Of a stretch of DNA of 64,000 nt, positions 1 to 12,684 are shown piece by piece. Each line of letters starts with the position of its first letter. The first letter of the stretch is position 1. The DNA comes from Penelope pileata (taxonomy: Eukaryota; Chordata; Aves; Galliformes; Cracidae), in contig WBMW01000424.1 of the NCBI GenBank assembly GCA_013396635.1, forward strand, positions 62,001-126,000, given 5' to 3'. Both the position numbers and the translations under genes were made by a program. The notes below the pieces were generated by a model. That model saw nothing but the letters and a program-made list of their open reading frames with translations. It made no database searches and was not told where the DNA came from.

Positions 1-3000
1 CACCCCTGTATCAAAACTGGCCTGCTCAAATCTTCCTGGTGTTTTAGCTATTGCTTACCTATCCAGACCTTCAGCTCAAAGGTAAGCAGCCTAATAAACC
101 ATTCTTGGTATGGTTAATCTGTAGCTTTTGCAATGACAAGACATTTTGCATGATAGTTCATCAGAAAACTTTTCAAGCTACTGAAATCCAGCATGAGAGT
201 TACTTTTCTCTTCGTATATTCAAAATTTAGATTTCATGGTTGGCTAATTAATAAGTGTTATGTCTACTTCTATCAAAACAGAAAACATGGCAATACTACA
301 CAGAGCAATTTCATTTCCTATTGCAGGAAATTATGTACAACCACCACTGCTAACATTATTTTCTCATCCCACGTTTGCTTTTCTTTTATGAATCACAGAT
401 TTTAAATACTTGTCTAAAATTGAAACTTCCTGTTGGATAGATCTTTCTGCAATATGTCTCCCTCACCTTGTGATTAGATAGGCATTGTTGACATTAAGGA
501 AGATCTATTTCTTACTCAAGTGTACAGAAACTTCAGTGGGGAAATTATATTAGCACAAGTATAAAACGTCTGTCACCTCTGAATTTCCTCTATGACAGAT
601 TCAGTCTACCTGCTTGTGACATGCTAATATGATACTAGCAGTATTTATTAGACCTTCTGAGCAAGGGGAAACACCATCTGTCTTGTTAGGTACAGCTTTC
701 TATGAAAGAATATGCAATGAATAATTTGTGGAGATTTTATTCTTCATGGTTTAACTAAATAAGGAAGACTGTGTTTTCTTCTTGCAATTTATAACACAAG
801 AACAAAGAGCCCAAACTGCTAAAAATAAATATTTATGGTTTTAAATGTACTAATTCAGCAATTTCTAGGGAGTATAAGTGTGAATAAATTCAGTAATTTA
901 AGTTCACTGTGTTTACTATGGCACAAAAACACTGACATTGGATGAAGTAGGTTGAGAGACAAAAGAAATAAACTGCTGAAAATACAATTAGAAATGTTAG
1001 GTAGTGTTTAGAATAATAAACAAAAAAATAGAAACAGTATAATGGTGAACATCGTGGGCAGATTTTGTTTATGACACCTTTTAACTTCAGAATATAGCAT
1101 GGTTGCAATTTTGCAATATTTATGAGATTCATTTCTTTGTCTAATATTCAGTGCCTTTTGCTTGCCATGCAATAAATTACACCACAGCCCTGCACTGTTG
1201 ATAAAACACCTTTTTGCACAATAGGCATAAGTCCTCTCTACACATTTCATTGACCTGACGCTAACAGAGAATTCATCAATTTAAAGAAATATTGTTTACC
1301 TTTCACTTTTCAATGTAAATCTTCCCTTATTGGTACAAATATCAATTCAGTATGATCTAACTTAAGAAGTTAATTTTTAATTGTATTTCTCAAGTCATGA
1401 CCTTTTACTTTTCTTTCTTCACTTACTAAAACTGACAGGCATAATTTGTCTTCAGAAGAAATGAAACCATGTATTGAATTTATTACTGATCCATTATCAA
1501 TACAGGCAAGAAGACTGGAAAAAAAATTAAAAAATCTTATTTCAAAAGTTCTCTAAGTTTCAGACTTCAATTTATAAATTTATAAGATTGTGTGTCTGTA
1601 TGTGTGTTTCAGCTGAGAGAATTCACAAGAAATCAGAAAATTAGTCATTCTGAATAGACATTAACAACTGATGTTTCAATTAGATTTGTGTGATTTAGAT
1701 CAATTGCTTAGCTGGGACAATACATTTCTACATTAAGTGGAATCTTGTTGAAAAAATATATTCCTCTTAAGTTGATATTTTTAGTGAGACTTATGTATTC
1801 CCTTCAAGTTTTCACCAGGGTGTTCTTTTTGGTACATATCTTTGATCAGCAGTGACAAGCACAGAAGTTCCTACTGCACAGCAGTTTAGTCAGGGATTTT
1901 GCATGTTTCATTCCAGTGAAGAATTGCACAAATGTCAAAAACTCAAAAGCTGCAAGTGAGTAATGCCTGTACAGATTCATTTTTTAGTAATTATCCTTGA
2001 ACATTTTTAAATAGTAGTTTTCACCATGAAATCTAGTAACATCACAGATGTGGCATTATGTAAGAACTGTTCAGAGCAGTTGCAGAGGTAGATACACTAG
2101 ACTACATCCATGTTCTTCACAACTTAAAAATTCACAGTATTCATATTTAGAAATGAGAGAAAAGACAGTTCAGAAGGCCTCAGGAGTGAACAATATCAAG
2201 CCACAGTCACAATAGAGGGTGAACAGAAGAACTCAGTGAATTTTAAAGCTAAAAAGACTTAATGATTGAACTTCTTGGATTATACTTCTTTTCCCCAATA
2301 TTGCCAGGTGGAAAGTCAGAATGTCAATACAACAGCTGTCATACAAAGTTACAGTTACAGCATTCGTATTGTTGCAGTTCACAGTTAGATTTCTGAAATT
2401 ATAACATCTGATTCTATCCTCAAAATTAGAAAAAGTTTGGACTCTTCAGGAGAGGAGCTTTAAGATCATTGCACCTTTTTTCATTTCCTCTGCTTATTTT
2501 TTGAAAGGATGGCCTGTTCTCATAGGTGAGTTCACATCATGCACTATGACTGATTTTGTCACAGTTTCTGGCCCTATAAAGAGTCTTCACTGAAAAAAAA
2601 AAAAGATTAAAAAAGATAAAAAGAATATCTTGACTGTGGTTTAGCAATTTCAGACAGAAATTTCTTGGTCCAAGCATCCCAAACACATAGGATTTAAGTA
2701 CAAAAATTAAGCTGGTATAGGTTGATTATTTTCTGTGCTTTGAATGGTAAAAGTAATAATTTCCTGTAGCTTTGGAACTGAATGTATATTTATCAAGATT
2801 TTGGGATCTATTTTTTTGAAGCCATGGGAGACAAAACAGAAGTTACTGTGCATGATAGAAGAGGAGTTTAATATAAATTTTTTATGGTTAGTCAGCCACC
2901 CCTTCTACTCAGGAGTCCTGCAGGAAGACAAATTATGATAATTAAGAAAAAATTGTTTTGACTGTCTATAATTCTGTCCATCCTTGGGCAAGTCATTTAG

Positions 3001-5649
3001 TCTTTCACTGTCTGGAATTGCAGACTCGTTAGATAAATAAATGGCATCTCACACAGGTAATACGAGCAATATGCAATTATATATATGTAGTTACATGTAA
3101 CGTGTAGGTTTTTTCAGTGCTTGCTTAGCAATATAAGTTAATACTTTTCTCTCTTATTACTTACACAGATAGGATTAAATGAAAAAAAAAGAATAATAAC
3201 ACAGTTAAATACAATATAAACCTTTGCAGAATTGAATGTCTTCCAGTCCTTACTTTGAAAATGCTCCCTCTGAATGGAGCATGCTACGTGAAATAAAAAT
3301 GAAGTAACTTTTGAGGTAGCCTCCGATATCCAATATTTACTTGATGAAGGCTGAAGTACAAAGAAGAAAACTATTGAAAAAGATCAAGATAGACTGTCTC
3401 TTTTGTAGGCCCTGGATGAGAAATTTTCAACCCATGGGTAGTGACTTTAAACTACATCTACAGTTTCTATTTGCTGTAGTCTTTTAAAATGTGGAGTTAT
3501 TTTTGCAATGGGTTATGACACTGTATAGGTATTGGCATATTACTGTACAGGATCACGTGGTTCTGTCAGCTAGTCACATGGCTCTCATTAAAATTGTATA
3601 AACATTTTTGCTAAATGGAGGTGAAAAAATGTTCTGCTCCTTAAATTTAACTTTTAATGAACTCAGATGGTTAGTAAGTTCATAACTCCTAGTGCCTTTG
3701 GGAGATTTGAGAGTGTTTGTATTTACACTTGATATTCTGTCATCCTTTCCGCATTATGTCCCTGTGTTTGTTCCCAATCCTGTGAGCTTAACAGGCTGAA
3801 AAATTTGAAAGTGACATGTCCCAAGAGGTGGATGGGAACTGAATTCAAATTGCTTTTCTGCAATTTCTGTTATTAAGCAAATGAAATTTCTTGCAAATCT
3901 CTGAGATTACTGCAATACTATAAATTATTACTAGGTTTAAACATGTTTTCTAATTACACTTAATTTGCTTACAAAGTTTATTTTATGTATGTGTTCAAGC
4001 TACATCATAAATAACAAGTATTTATCAAGTAATAACAAGTATTAGGCTCAAAGTCTGTGAGCTAATATCAGCTAATATCTCTTAGTGATAGCGATGGGCT
4101 TTTCCTTCTCCAGTCCTGACAGACTGAAGAGTTTTCCTTTGGCTAAAAAAAGACTGAGATTGATAAGGGCCCTTTTAACTGCCAATAATTGGGCATTTGA
4201 TTCTACAAATGTTTTTTTCTTGAATTGTAAGAAGACTCATAACAAGGTAATAAGTGTGTTTGATATTTAGAAATATACGCTCAACAATCAGTTTCTGGAT
4301 GTAAGATTATATGTACCCAGAAGATCGCTAATATATCTTAACTGTACTGCAATAACCAAAACACAATAAAAACCTCTCCTGCTGATTTTTTCCTGTCATT
4401 GGTAAAAAGCAGAGCACTGTCACAACATATAGCTCTCCCTTCTGACCTTACTTTGCAGTAAGAACCATTCAACTCAGATGATAATGATGGCATACATACA
4501 GAAGAGAAAAATCATAAAGCAAAAGTAGCAAATGTCAAAGTGACAAACTTATATGTATCAAAAAGCCCACAGAGGAAAAAATGTCTTGCCTTAGTAAATA
4601 TGCCTCTTTCAGTACAGTGTATATCTCTAAAGAACATTGGCTGTTGCTGCACACTGAACTAACACAGGAACTCAACTGCAACTGTACCATGTAACTGAAA
4701 TTGCTCATTGCAAATGAAAATGACTTTCAGTCAGAAAGAGTGATAGGTGTGCTGTCAAACAATCTAATAAAATCTATTGCCTTCCTTCACCAGCTAGGTC
4801 TTTCTGAGAAGTAAGTTCATAGGAAACAAACACAGTCCTACCCCTATAATTCAACTAAGAAATCAATTATAGCTACTCATTATTCAAAATATGAAAACGT
4901 AGTATCTTAAGAAGTCCTGTCAGAAACAAGGAAATTATGTCATTTGATTTTCAAAAATAAGATGGAGAAAAATACGCACAGCTGAAGTAGCAGTATGATA
5001 CACTGTTCTACAATGGATATATAATGCTACTTGACCCTGAAGTGTACTACTCCACCAGCATTTTTCAGATTTTCAAAATCCACACTTACACAAAAAGTTA
5101 AGAGGACGATATTAAGTAACATCAGATATAGAATTTCCTTTTGTGGGTTTTTGTTGGAGAACTGTCTTTAGAGTACCTATTTCCCATGTTCATCAATAGG
5201 CCGCATTTTCAGGGAAATATTTGGATACTTTGTTTCATCATTAATGTCCTCAATCTAGTTATACTCCAAATGTGAATATGAGATACATTCTATGGAAATC
5301 AACTCAACAATATAAGCAATATCTTCATATTGCAGAGAAAATTTGTTTTTCAGTCCAAGATGCGCCAAACAGTGATGTGCACTCATCACAACCCTCCTGG
5401 GAGCCTTACATTCATACTGAAGTAAAAAATACCAAAGAGAATAATTTCAGCATTTCAATTTGTCCAGATGTTTTTTGAAATGGAAATTAAATATTTTTTT
5501 TCCCATCAAGTTGTTTTTCCCTAGTTCTGAACATTCTGTACTCATTTATACATGTGAAAATTGGTATAAAATACTACTTGCTAACATACTACTTCCAGTA
5601 TGACTTCCTTTTGTACTTTGATGGAAAAGGAGAAATATAACCTATATAG
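1..5649. other. Unique AT-rich DNA, no gene seen
   Basis: No gene, RNA gene or recognisable transposon is visible in this block. All ORFs are under about 80 codons and resemble no family I know. Small tandem duplications occur: ATAACAAGTATT appears at 4011 and again at 4032, and a decamer AGCTAATATC is doubled at 4060-4079. Several short A or T runs are present. Composition fits intergenic or intronic DNA. Confidence 0.7.
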
Positions 5650-5880
5650 AACCATAGAATCATAGAATGGTTCAGGTTCGAAGGGACCTTAGAGATCATC
5701 TTTTCCAACCCCCCTGCCATGGGCAAGGACATCTCCCACTAGACCAGGTTGCCCAAAGCCCCATCCAGCCTGGCTTTGAATATTTCCAGGGAGGGGGCAT
5801 CCACAACTTGTCTGGGCAACCTGTTCCAGTGTCTCACCACCCTCACAGGGAAGAATTTCCTCCTTANCCCCAAACAACAG
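5650..5880 (-). mobile_element. CR1 LINE, 3' end fragment
   Basis: Read on the minus strand this is the 3' untranslated end of an avian CR1 retrotransposon. The plus strand shows the reverse complement of the usual tail (CATAGAATCATAGAATGG at 5652), followed by the antisense of the conserved block that names the tail of ORF2: the 'gggcaacctgttccagtg' segment at 5812-5829 and 'ttccagggaggggg' near 5782. The element is 5'-truncated, which is normal for CR1. An ambiguous base lies at 5867 near its 5' end. Two short ORFs overlapping it are by-products of the repeat and are not genes. Confidence 0.93.
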
Positions 5881-6545
5881 AGAGAAATTAGGAACTCATA
5901 TTCCGTTTAATGGGACACTGACCTGTGGGAAGAGATAAAAAATCTCTTTAATATCTCTGCAAAATGCAAACCTTGGGAGTATTTTATTAATAGTTCACAT
6001 GGCTTAAAACATGTTTCACATTTTCTAAAGGAATTCAGCCAAACAATGAATTCATTTGCTCTTCCCAAAGAAGCACATTAGCTATTGGGAGACCCATTTA
6101 CATCATGGCCTAGACAAGTGGAAAAGAATGCCTAAAATGAGACCTTGAGTCTCATACAAAATCTTGGCCTGCAGATCTGTAGACCTTTCTTGGCTGTGAA
6201 AGTAAACACTTTCAGACTGTGTCTACTGGCCAGAAGTTGAAGTAGAAAAATAAATTTGGGATGACTACAGTGAAAAGGATGAATAAATGGTTGTGAAGGA
6301 GCTCCATTTGCTCTTGGTACACAGACTGAAGTAAAATAAATGGCAATACTGGATGACTGGTGATCCATCTTGTACCATTCTGTTTACTTCAGTACACTTA
6401 AAAATGAAGGAAATAATAAATGATCACAAAGATTTTAAAATGAGGAACAGTGAGCTACAAAGTAGCTGTTAAGTGTACCACACAGCAGAAGAGTTATAAA
6501 TTCCTCTCTTTAATTAAAATCAAATGATAACACCAGGACATCAAG

Positions 6546-6596
6546 CTATATCTATATATATGTATATATTCCATTATATTTATGTGTGTGTGTGTT
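6546..6596. repeat. TA/TG simple repeat
   Basis: Alternating TA steps (TATATATATGTATATA) run into a short TG dinucleotide tract (TGTGTGTGTGTGT). It is interrupted and of low complexity. Confidence 0.8.
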
Positions 6597-6799
6597 CTAC
6601 ATATTTAACTGCTCTTTTAGACTCTTGCACTGAATACGTTTGGCTTGAGTAGGCTTGAATTCGTCAAAACCAACAGAGTTGATCCTGCTAACATTCATGT
6701 GAGTTTGTCCCTTGATCTTCTAAATTAACTATTCCTATAATGAGCATCTCTGAACTGAAGACTCACATCCAGTCTACTTCACCTCTGAACTCAAGAGAG

Positions 6800-6872
6800 G
6801 CTTTAAAGGCTAGGGAAACTACCTCTAACTGTAATCACTTCCAACCCAAACAATTCTATGATTTTATGAAAG
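6800..6872 (+). mobile_element. Decayed CR1 LINE 3' tail
   Basis: The segment CACTTCCAACCCAAACAATT followed by CTATGATTTTATGA (6837-6870) closely resembles the last 35 or so bases of avian CR1 in plus orientation. Upstream, only weak resemblance ('ctttaaaggctaggg') can be seen, so the 5' limit is a guess. It lies inside a 113-codon ORF and explains part of that ORF. Confidence 0.6.
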
Positions 6873-7214
6873 AATTGCATATTCAGGGAGAAAAAGTTAC
6901 AGAGTTTCTACAGAAACATGGATGCTGCCCTGATTCTAACAGAAACAGGAGGTTGCCCTGTAGGGGAACAGAAGAGAAAAAATGTACAGTGGAGATTGTT
7001 ACACAGAGATCTTATGTTTTTTTTAAAATCCCACACGATGAAGCAGAGTATGTGTTATCCTACACACTTAAAGCAGAGTAGGCTTGTTTAACATTCAACA
7101 CACTATCTTGTACCAATAAGCTCTGTTTATACTAACCTGAACAGAATCAGGATGTTGACAAGTGCAGTCCATCCTACTACGTAACTGTTAGCATTTTTAC
7201 TTCCACAACTATTG

Positions 7215-7249
7215 ACAAACAAACAAAAACAACAAACAAAAAAAAAAAT
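7215..7249. repeat. CAAA-rich simple repeat
   Basis: Several CAAA units run into an uninterrupted adenine tract. It is of low complexity and has no feature attached. Confidence 0.75.
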
Positions 7250-8660
7250 ATTCTTGTGACAGTGCCATGGAGCCATAGGAGAGTGTCAGGTACCTTGAAT
7301 CATTCCCAGGGCACCATATGAACAAATATCAGTTATCTTTATTCCCACCATCTCACAGATCCTGAGACAAAAACAGCAAACAAAAAACAATCCAATAATT
7401 AATATTTTACAGTTCCAGGAGCATGATATGTAACTCGGAAGGACAGATTGGACATAGTTTGTCCCTTGGCCCCAGGAACTACTGGTTGTTCCTATTTTCT
7501 CTGGTTGCAGTGTACAAATCAGTGTGGAAAATCTGTCACCCAATGTTCAATCTTAATAACTAGCACTGTCTCATTCACCAATGCAGACATTGTCTGGGTG
7601 CCTTCACACAAACTGCTCTCTGGGAGCAATGACTTCAGAAGTCTTCAAATTTCTATTGTACTCATAGCAGAAAAAGCCTTATATTCATTTTCTGACAGTA
7701 AAAGAAGTGTGTTATGGCCTACACAGAAATACATGGATTAATGATATGATTTATGAAGTTGCCATACGGTACAGTTAATCTCTGTTTACAGTGTCTACGA
7801 ATATTATTGATACATATTCTTTCTCTCATCCTCTGTTTATCTAACAGTTTTCTTATTCATTGCATTCTATTTTAAAACAATACCCCTTGTCAGTAATTCT
7901 GTACTGCATTGTTTATGCCATGAAAGGCATAAGCATCCAGCAAAAACTTCTCTCTGAAAGGCATTAGAAGAGGATAGATGAAGAAACAGAACTGTCATTT
8001 GCTAATGAAAAGATGTCAAGACAAGCACCAGTTTTTGTGCATTTTTTTTTTGTTTGCTTTTTGTTTTCTTCCTGCATATTTTACAGTCTGACTGTTTTTC
8101 CAGAAGTCACTGGAGCACATGATAAGCAGTCATCTGATGTGTTGTCCTTCATTGCCTCAGATGCTGTTCTGACAGGTGTTTTGCTGTTGCAGTCAAAAAT
8201 ACAGGTCAAAATTTAACAAAGTGGCAAGCAATTCTTTGTTGCTTGGAGGATATTTCCAATGTTTCCATTTTTAAGCTTTCAAATACTTCATATTATAACC
8301 TTACTGCAAAGATGAGCTAGAGCTGCATTAACCAACAGCTAATATATGCAATACTCTTTTCTAGTCCAGTGTTCTAAGATACTGAATTTGGCCTAGGGGT
8401 AACAAAAGAGACTACTTGTTCCAACTGCTTTTTGAGATTATGTACTGGACTAACCACTCTACGTATGTTCTTTCAAAGAGTTAAACACTAGAAAAGATAC
8501 TATCAATTCAATTCAGAAAAGAGAAAGTCAGTCCTATCACTGCTGCAGAAACTTTATGAGACTGAAGTGGCAGACATAAGTTCAGAAGAGGGTTAGCAGA
8601 AACTCCCACGAAGACAAAAATATATATATAAACATTACTGAATATTAACAATGGCATAAT

Positions 8661-8688
8661 ATTTATTTATTTATTTATTTATTTATTT
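8661..8688. repeat. (ATTT)7 microsatellite
   Basis: Seven perfect ATTT units in a row, flanked by unique sequence. It is likely to vary in length between individuals. Confidence 0.95.
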
Positions 8689-11600
8689 GAGGAGAGGATC
8701 TGCACTGAATAGGGTAATCATTTATTCTTCTGTGGATCCTACAACTATATTTTTCTGCACTCTGTAAGATATCAAACATTCTTTGCCTTAGTATTTCTAA
8801 AATAAAGATGCTATTCAGTCAGCGCACTTCAAAGGAATGTTGCTCAACAATAACTTAATTCACCAATATTTTAAAATACTTTAAGAAATTAACACTTAAA
8901 AGTTAAAAGAGTAAAAGAGTAAAGAATAAATCTGCAATTGCTGTAGATTTACATCTGCATAAATACATGGCTGGGTGTGGTGTTTGTATAGAAGGAAAAT
9001 TTCAAGCAATAAAACATCAAGAAAACTGAGCCTTTACAACCAGAAGCAGAAATAAGTAAAAAACAGAATAAAAATTGATACAATAAAACTTAACAGAGAT
9101 CTTTTATCCTCTTCTTCATACAATCAGGCTTGATACATTCATTTTTAGATTAAATGATTTTTCCTCCAATTTTTGGAAAACTATGCGCTCCACAGAGTAA
9201 TGACAAACTGTATTCCCTTAAAAGGATATTTTCTCATGTATGGTTGAAAAGTTTGAAGAAACTTCTTCAGTCCTCTCTTTGAATTTATATTAAAAAAAAA
9301 ATTTACTAATATCTATATTATAGTTAATAAAATATTCTTAATAATGGATTTTATGTTCTTATATCTTTAGTTCCAATAAATTAAATCACCGTAATAAGAA
9401 TTTTTTCTTATTTTCACATTTTTAACCAAAATTTCTGTTTTTCAGTTCAGAGCAAATTTTATATTTAAATCAGCCTGAACTAGGCCTGAATGCATGTGTG
9501 TTCATAGTACTTTCTTACATTCTTCTTTTTCTCTAAAACTCAGACAAAAACAAACAAAAATCCCATACTACCAGCAGTTCAGAAAAATAGCTTCTTTGCC
9601 TGCTTTTCTTACAGCCTTAGTACAACTTCACAGTACCTATATTTATACTACAGCCCTGCAGAAGACAGTTAGCAGGCCCAGTAGTTTACTACCACCTGAC
9701 TTCTGTTAGGGGGGACAGTTATTTCCCTGCAGTGTCAGAACAAGGCTGAAACTTATCAGGGCTCTCGTGTGCACACAGAGCATGTGTAGCATATTGGCGC
9801 TCAGTGTTCTTCGTTTGTATACTGGTGAACAGATAGGTAATCCTGGAGAGACACAGGAAGATAATCTCATCATACCTGAACTAATTCAACTGGCTCACCA
9901 AAGCAAGTTTTACAAAAACAGTCATTTGTTTCCTGTCTTTTGACATAACTGCTGTATTTCTTCAAAGAAAGCTGCTTAAGCTTTCCGTGAGTTTAGCATG
10001 CGTTGCTATTCATGTCTTTTCTAGGATATAAGGTCTTCCACAGCAGCACATCTTTTCCTGAAAGTTCTTACTTCCCTAGTCTGCTCCTAAAATTTCCTAT
10101 AAAGTAGCAAAAGAAAATTCCACATTCGTTTGGCTTTTTCCACTCTCTCCCTCTGTATTGTAAATACAGAGAACATGTAGACCATTATGCATATACAAAA
10201 TAGGTTACATTATGTGGATTTGTCCAAAAGTTTTCCTGTTTCCCTAGCAAATACTAGCCAACCTGTATTTACAAAAGGTACTCTTCAGAATTCTGCTTCC
10301 TCCTCAGTTTGATGGTGTAGTAGGAAGACAGCAGACAACTGTCAAGAATAGAATATAGAAATCCTCATACATCCATCATCTCATTTTATCAGTCCTCCTA
10401 TTTAGTGAAAGATTTAAAGAGAACAATAACTGAAAAAATTAGTTTATAGGAACAATAAACTTGCCCATGATTAAACAATTAGACTCAGTGTGAGTGTCAC
10501 AGAAAATAAGAGGGACAAGGAATTGATTAGACCTCAAATGGAAAAAAAAATCTTCCAGAACTCTATGACTTAATACTAAAAATGAACTCATTTTTCAGGT
10601 CTTTGGAAATAAAGTTCAACTTCAAGGGACCATATCATCTCAGGCACTCAGAGAGATAATTACATTTGTTTCCTCAGAAGCATCTTGTCTTGCCAAAGCT
10701 AGACAGAAGAATCCAACTTAATTAGGAATAACAATCACATTATTCCTATTTATAACATTAACCCATCATTTTAAAAAAGGAATGCACAATATGGAAAAGA
10801 CAAATTCCAGATCATTCCAGGATCTCTAGTTTGAACTGGTAGGGATGCTGTACATTTTATTCTACAGTAAGAATCACATTAATATTCAGAGAAGGACTGT
10901 AAAATTCATAACATTTAGAACCAAGTCTTTCCAAGCTTTCTCTTGTGACTGCTTTTGATGGGAGTGAACAAGAGCTACACTGCATAAGTTTTCTTAATTG
11001 CCTCAGAATTTTTTGAAATAGAGTTACAAAATTGGCATTATCTTCCTAACTACCCATTACCTGAACACAATTGCTTTGGAACAGATTGCAGTGCTGCTGG
11101 CTAGGAGGCTTGCTATATATGCTTATGGGATAAGCAAGCAAGAAATTAACTTCATCAGAACTGTCCACTATACTCCAAAGACCTGTTATTGATGATGGTT
11201 GACAAGGAATAAGCCTGAACTGATTTTTGGCATGCAGATCCAAGGTGCATAATTGTGTTCATGAGGCAAGAAGTAGTGATCAGTACAGGGTGAGCAAGAT
11301 GACTTCTGAACTGAGCACAACAGACACTATGACATTAGACTTCCTTTTTCTCTTGATTACCTTTTATATTATAATAAAGCAGATGAAGAGAGTGTTACGT
11401 GTTTAATTACAGTTTATATATTTTACGTCATACTTCATTATTTAGCACATATGAGAATCAAGTTTTCATGAAGCTAGTTCAGCATTTGTATTCTTTTTTT
11501 GCTCATTCTTTATTCTTCATGTCTTACATTAAATGTTTTTCACTTTTCACTTGTTGCAAACGAACTGTGTCTATGTTGGATATATGCCAGACAACATTTT

Positions 11601-11798
11601 TCTTGTGTTTTTAAAAAATGATAGAAAAAGAAAAGGAAAGAGATCACCCCTGATGAGCAACCGGCTTTAATTAGACCCTTCAAGTAGCTTGCAGGCTCTC
11701 AGTTTCCTCACTTATTACTGGCCTTTTTTTTTGGTTGTTGCTTTTTTTTTTTTTCAATCCATAACTCCAGTTATGTTTCTCATAATAATAAGAGAGAT

Positions 11799-11848
11799 CA
11801 TAGAGAGAGACAGAGAGGGAGATGGAGAGGATAGAGGGAGAGGATAGA
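11799..11848 (+). repeat. Purine-rich (GAGAGG/GATAGA) repeat, left of gap
   Basis: Plus-strand purine-only units such as GAGAGGGAGATGGAGAGGAT lead straight into the N gap. The antisense strand gives an artificial Ser/Pro/Leu-rich ORF, which is not a gene. Confidence 0.9.
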
Positions 11849-11990
11849 NNNNNNNNNNNNNNNNNNNNNNNNNNNNNNNNNNNNNNNNNNNNNNNNNNNN
11901 NNNNNNNNNNNNNNNNNNNNNNNNNNNNNNNNNNNNNNNNNNNNNNNNNNNNNNNNNNNNNNNNNNNNNNNNNNNNNNNNNNNNNNNNNN
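11849..11990. other. Assembly gap of 142 Ns
   Basis: A run of unknown bases lies inside a purine-rich simple repeat. The true length of the missing sequence is unknown. Such repeats commonly break assemblies. Confidence 0.99.
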
Positions 11991-12104
11991 GAGAGGGAGA
12001 GGGAGAGGGAGAGGGAGAGGGAGGAGACGACTGGGACTGGCGAGAAGCCTGAGGGAGAGAAGACTGAGGCAGGAGACTGGGAGAGGGAAGATCAGAAAGC
12101 AGTT
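11991..12104 (+). repeat. Purine-rich (GAGAGG)n repeat, right of gap
   Basis: At least five GAGGGA hexamers give way to a degenerate purine-rich stretch (GAGGAGACGA, then GAAGACTGAGGCAGGAGA). This part is absent from the second copy at 12551-12608, where the array seems shortened or collapsed. Confidence 0.88.
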
Positions 12105-12180
12105 GGAGAAGCAGCAGCACCTGGAAGGAGCAGAGGTCCTCGCTCCAGATGAAACAAATGGTGTAGTTGCAAGAGTTTTN

Positions 12181-12684
12181 CAGCATTTGTATTCTTTTTT
12201 TGCTCATTCTTTATTCTTCATGTCTTACATTAAATGTTTTTCACTTTTCACTTGTTGCAAACGAACTGTGTCTATGTTGGATATATGCCAGACAACATTT
12301 TTCTTGTGCTTTTAAAAAATGATAGAAAAAGAAAAGGAAAGAGATCGCCCCTGATGACCAACCGGCTTTAATTAGACCCTTCAAGTAGCTTGCAGGCTCT
12401 CAGTTTCCCCCCTTATTTCTGGCCTTTTTTTTTTGGTTGTTGCTTTTTTTTTTTTTCAATCCATAACTCCAGTTATGTTTCTCATAATAATAAGACAGAT
12501 CATAGAGAGAGACAGAGAGGGAGATGGAGAGGATAGAGGGAGAGGATAGACAGAGAGGGACAGGATAGAGGGAGAGGGAAAGGAGAGAGGGAGAGGAGAG
12601 AGGGAGAGNGGAGAAGCAGCAGCACTTGGAAGGAGCAGAGGTCCTCGCTCCAGATGAAACAAATGGTGTAGTTGCAAGAGTTTT
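12181..12684. repeat. Copy 2 of the duplicated segment
   Basis: This repeats copy 1 from CAGCATTTGTATTC (12181) through the same left flank, purine array and right flank up to GCAAGAGTTTT (12684), after which unique sequence follows. A single N at 12609 marks where the purine array is joined to the right flank. The array here (12508-12608) is short. The single-N joins at 12180 and 12609 look like contig joins. Confidence 0.85.

Larger units (their letters stand above)
5881..11479. other. Mostly unique AT-rich DNA with simple repeats
   Basis: No gene is visible. The block holds a possible CR1 tail (6800-6872), a TA/TG-rich stretch (6546-6596), a CAAA-rich stretch (7215-7249) and an ATTT microsatellite (8661-8688), each listed separately. 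The 113-codon ORF at 6740-7081 runs through the CR1 tail and matches no family I recognise, so it is not called as a gene. Confidence 0.65.
11480..12179. repeat. Copy 1 of a duplicated segment spanning the gap
   Basis: This segment starts with CAGCATTTGTATTC at 11480 and ends with GTTGCAAGAGTTTT just before a single N at 12180. Both its left part (11480-11848) and its right part (about 12105-12179) recur nearly base for base at 12181-12550 and 12610-12684. Copy 1 contains the N gap and about 115 extra bases of purine-rich sequence (11991-12104) that copy 2 lacks. The only visible differences are scattered single-base changes and a one-base indel. Such a near-perfect repeat joined at single Ns most likely reflects one locus assembled twice, though a true tandem duplication cannot be excluded. 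Confidence 0.85.

Noticed and set aside
6740..7081. 113-codon plus-strand ORF
   Set aside because: It runs through a CR1 tail (6837-6870), has no family features and no splice or promoter context, so it was treated as chance.
11680..12207. 175-codon minus-strand Ser/Pro-rich ORF
   Set aside because: It is made by translating Ns and a purine array; the simple repeat explains it fully.
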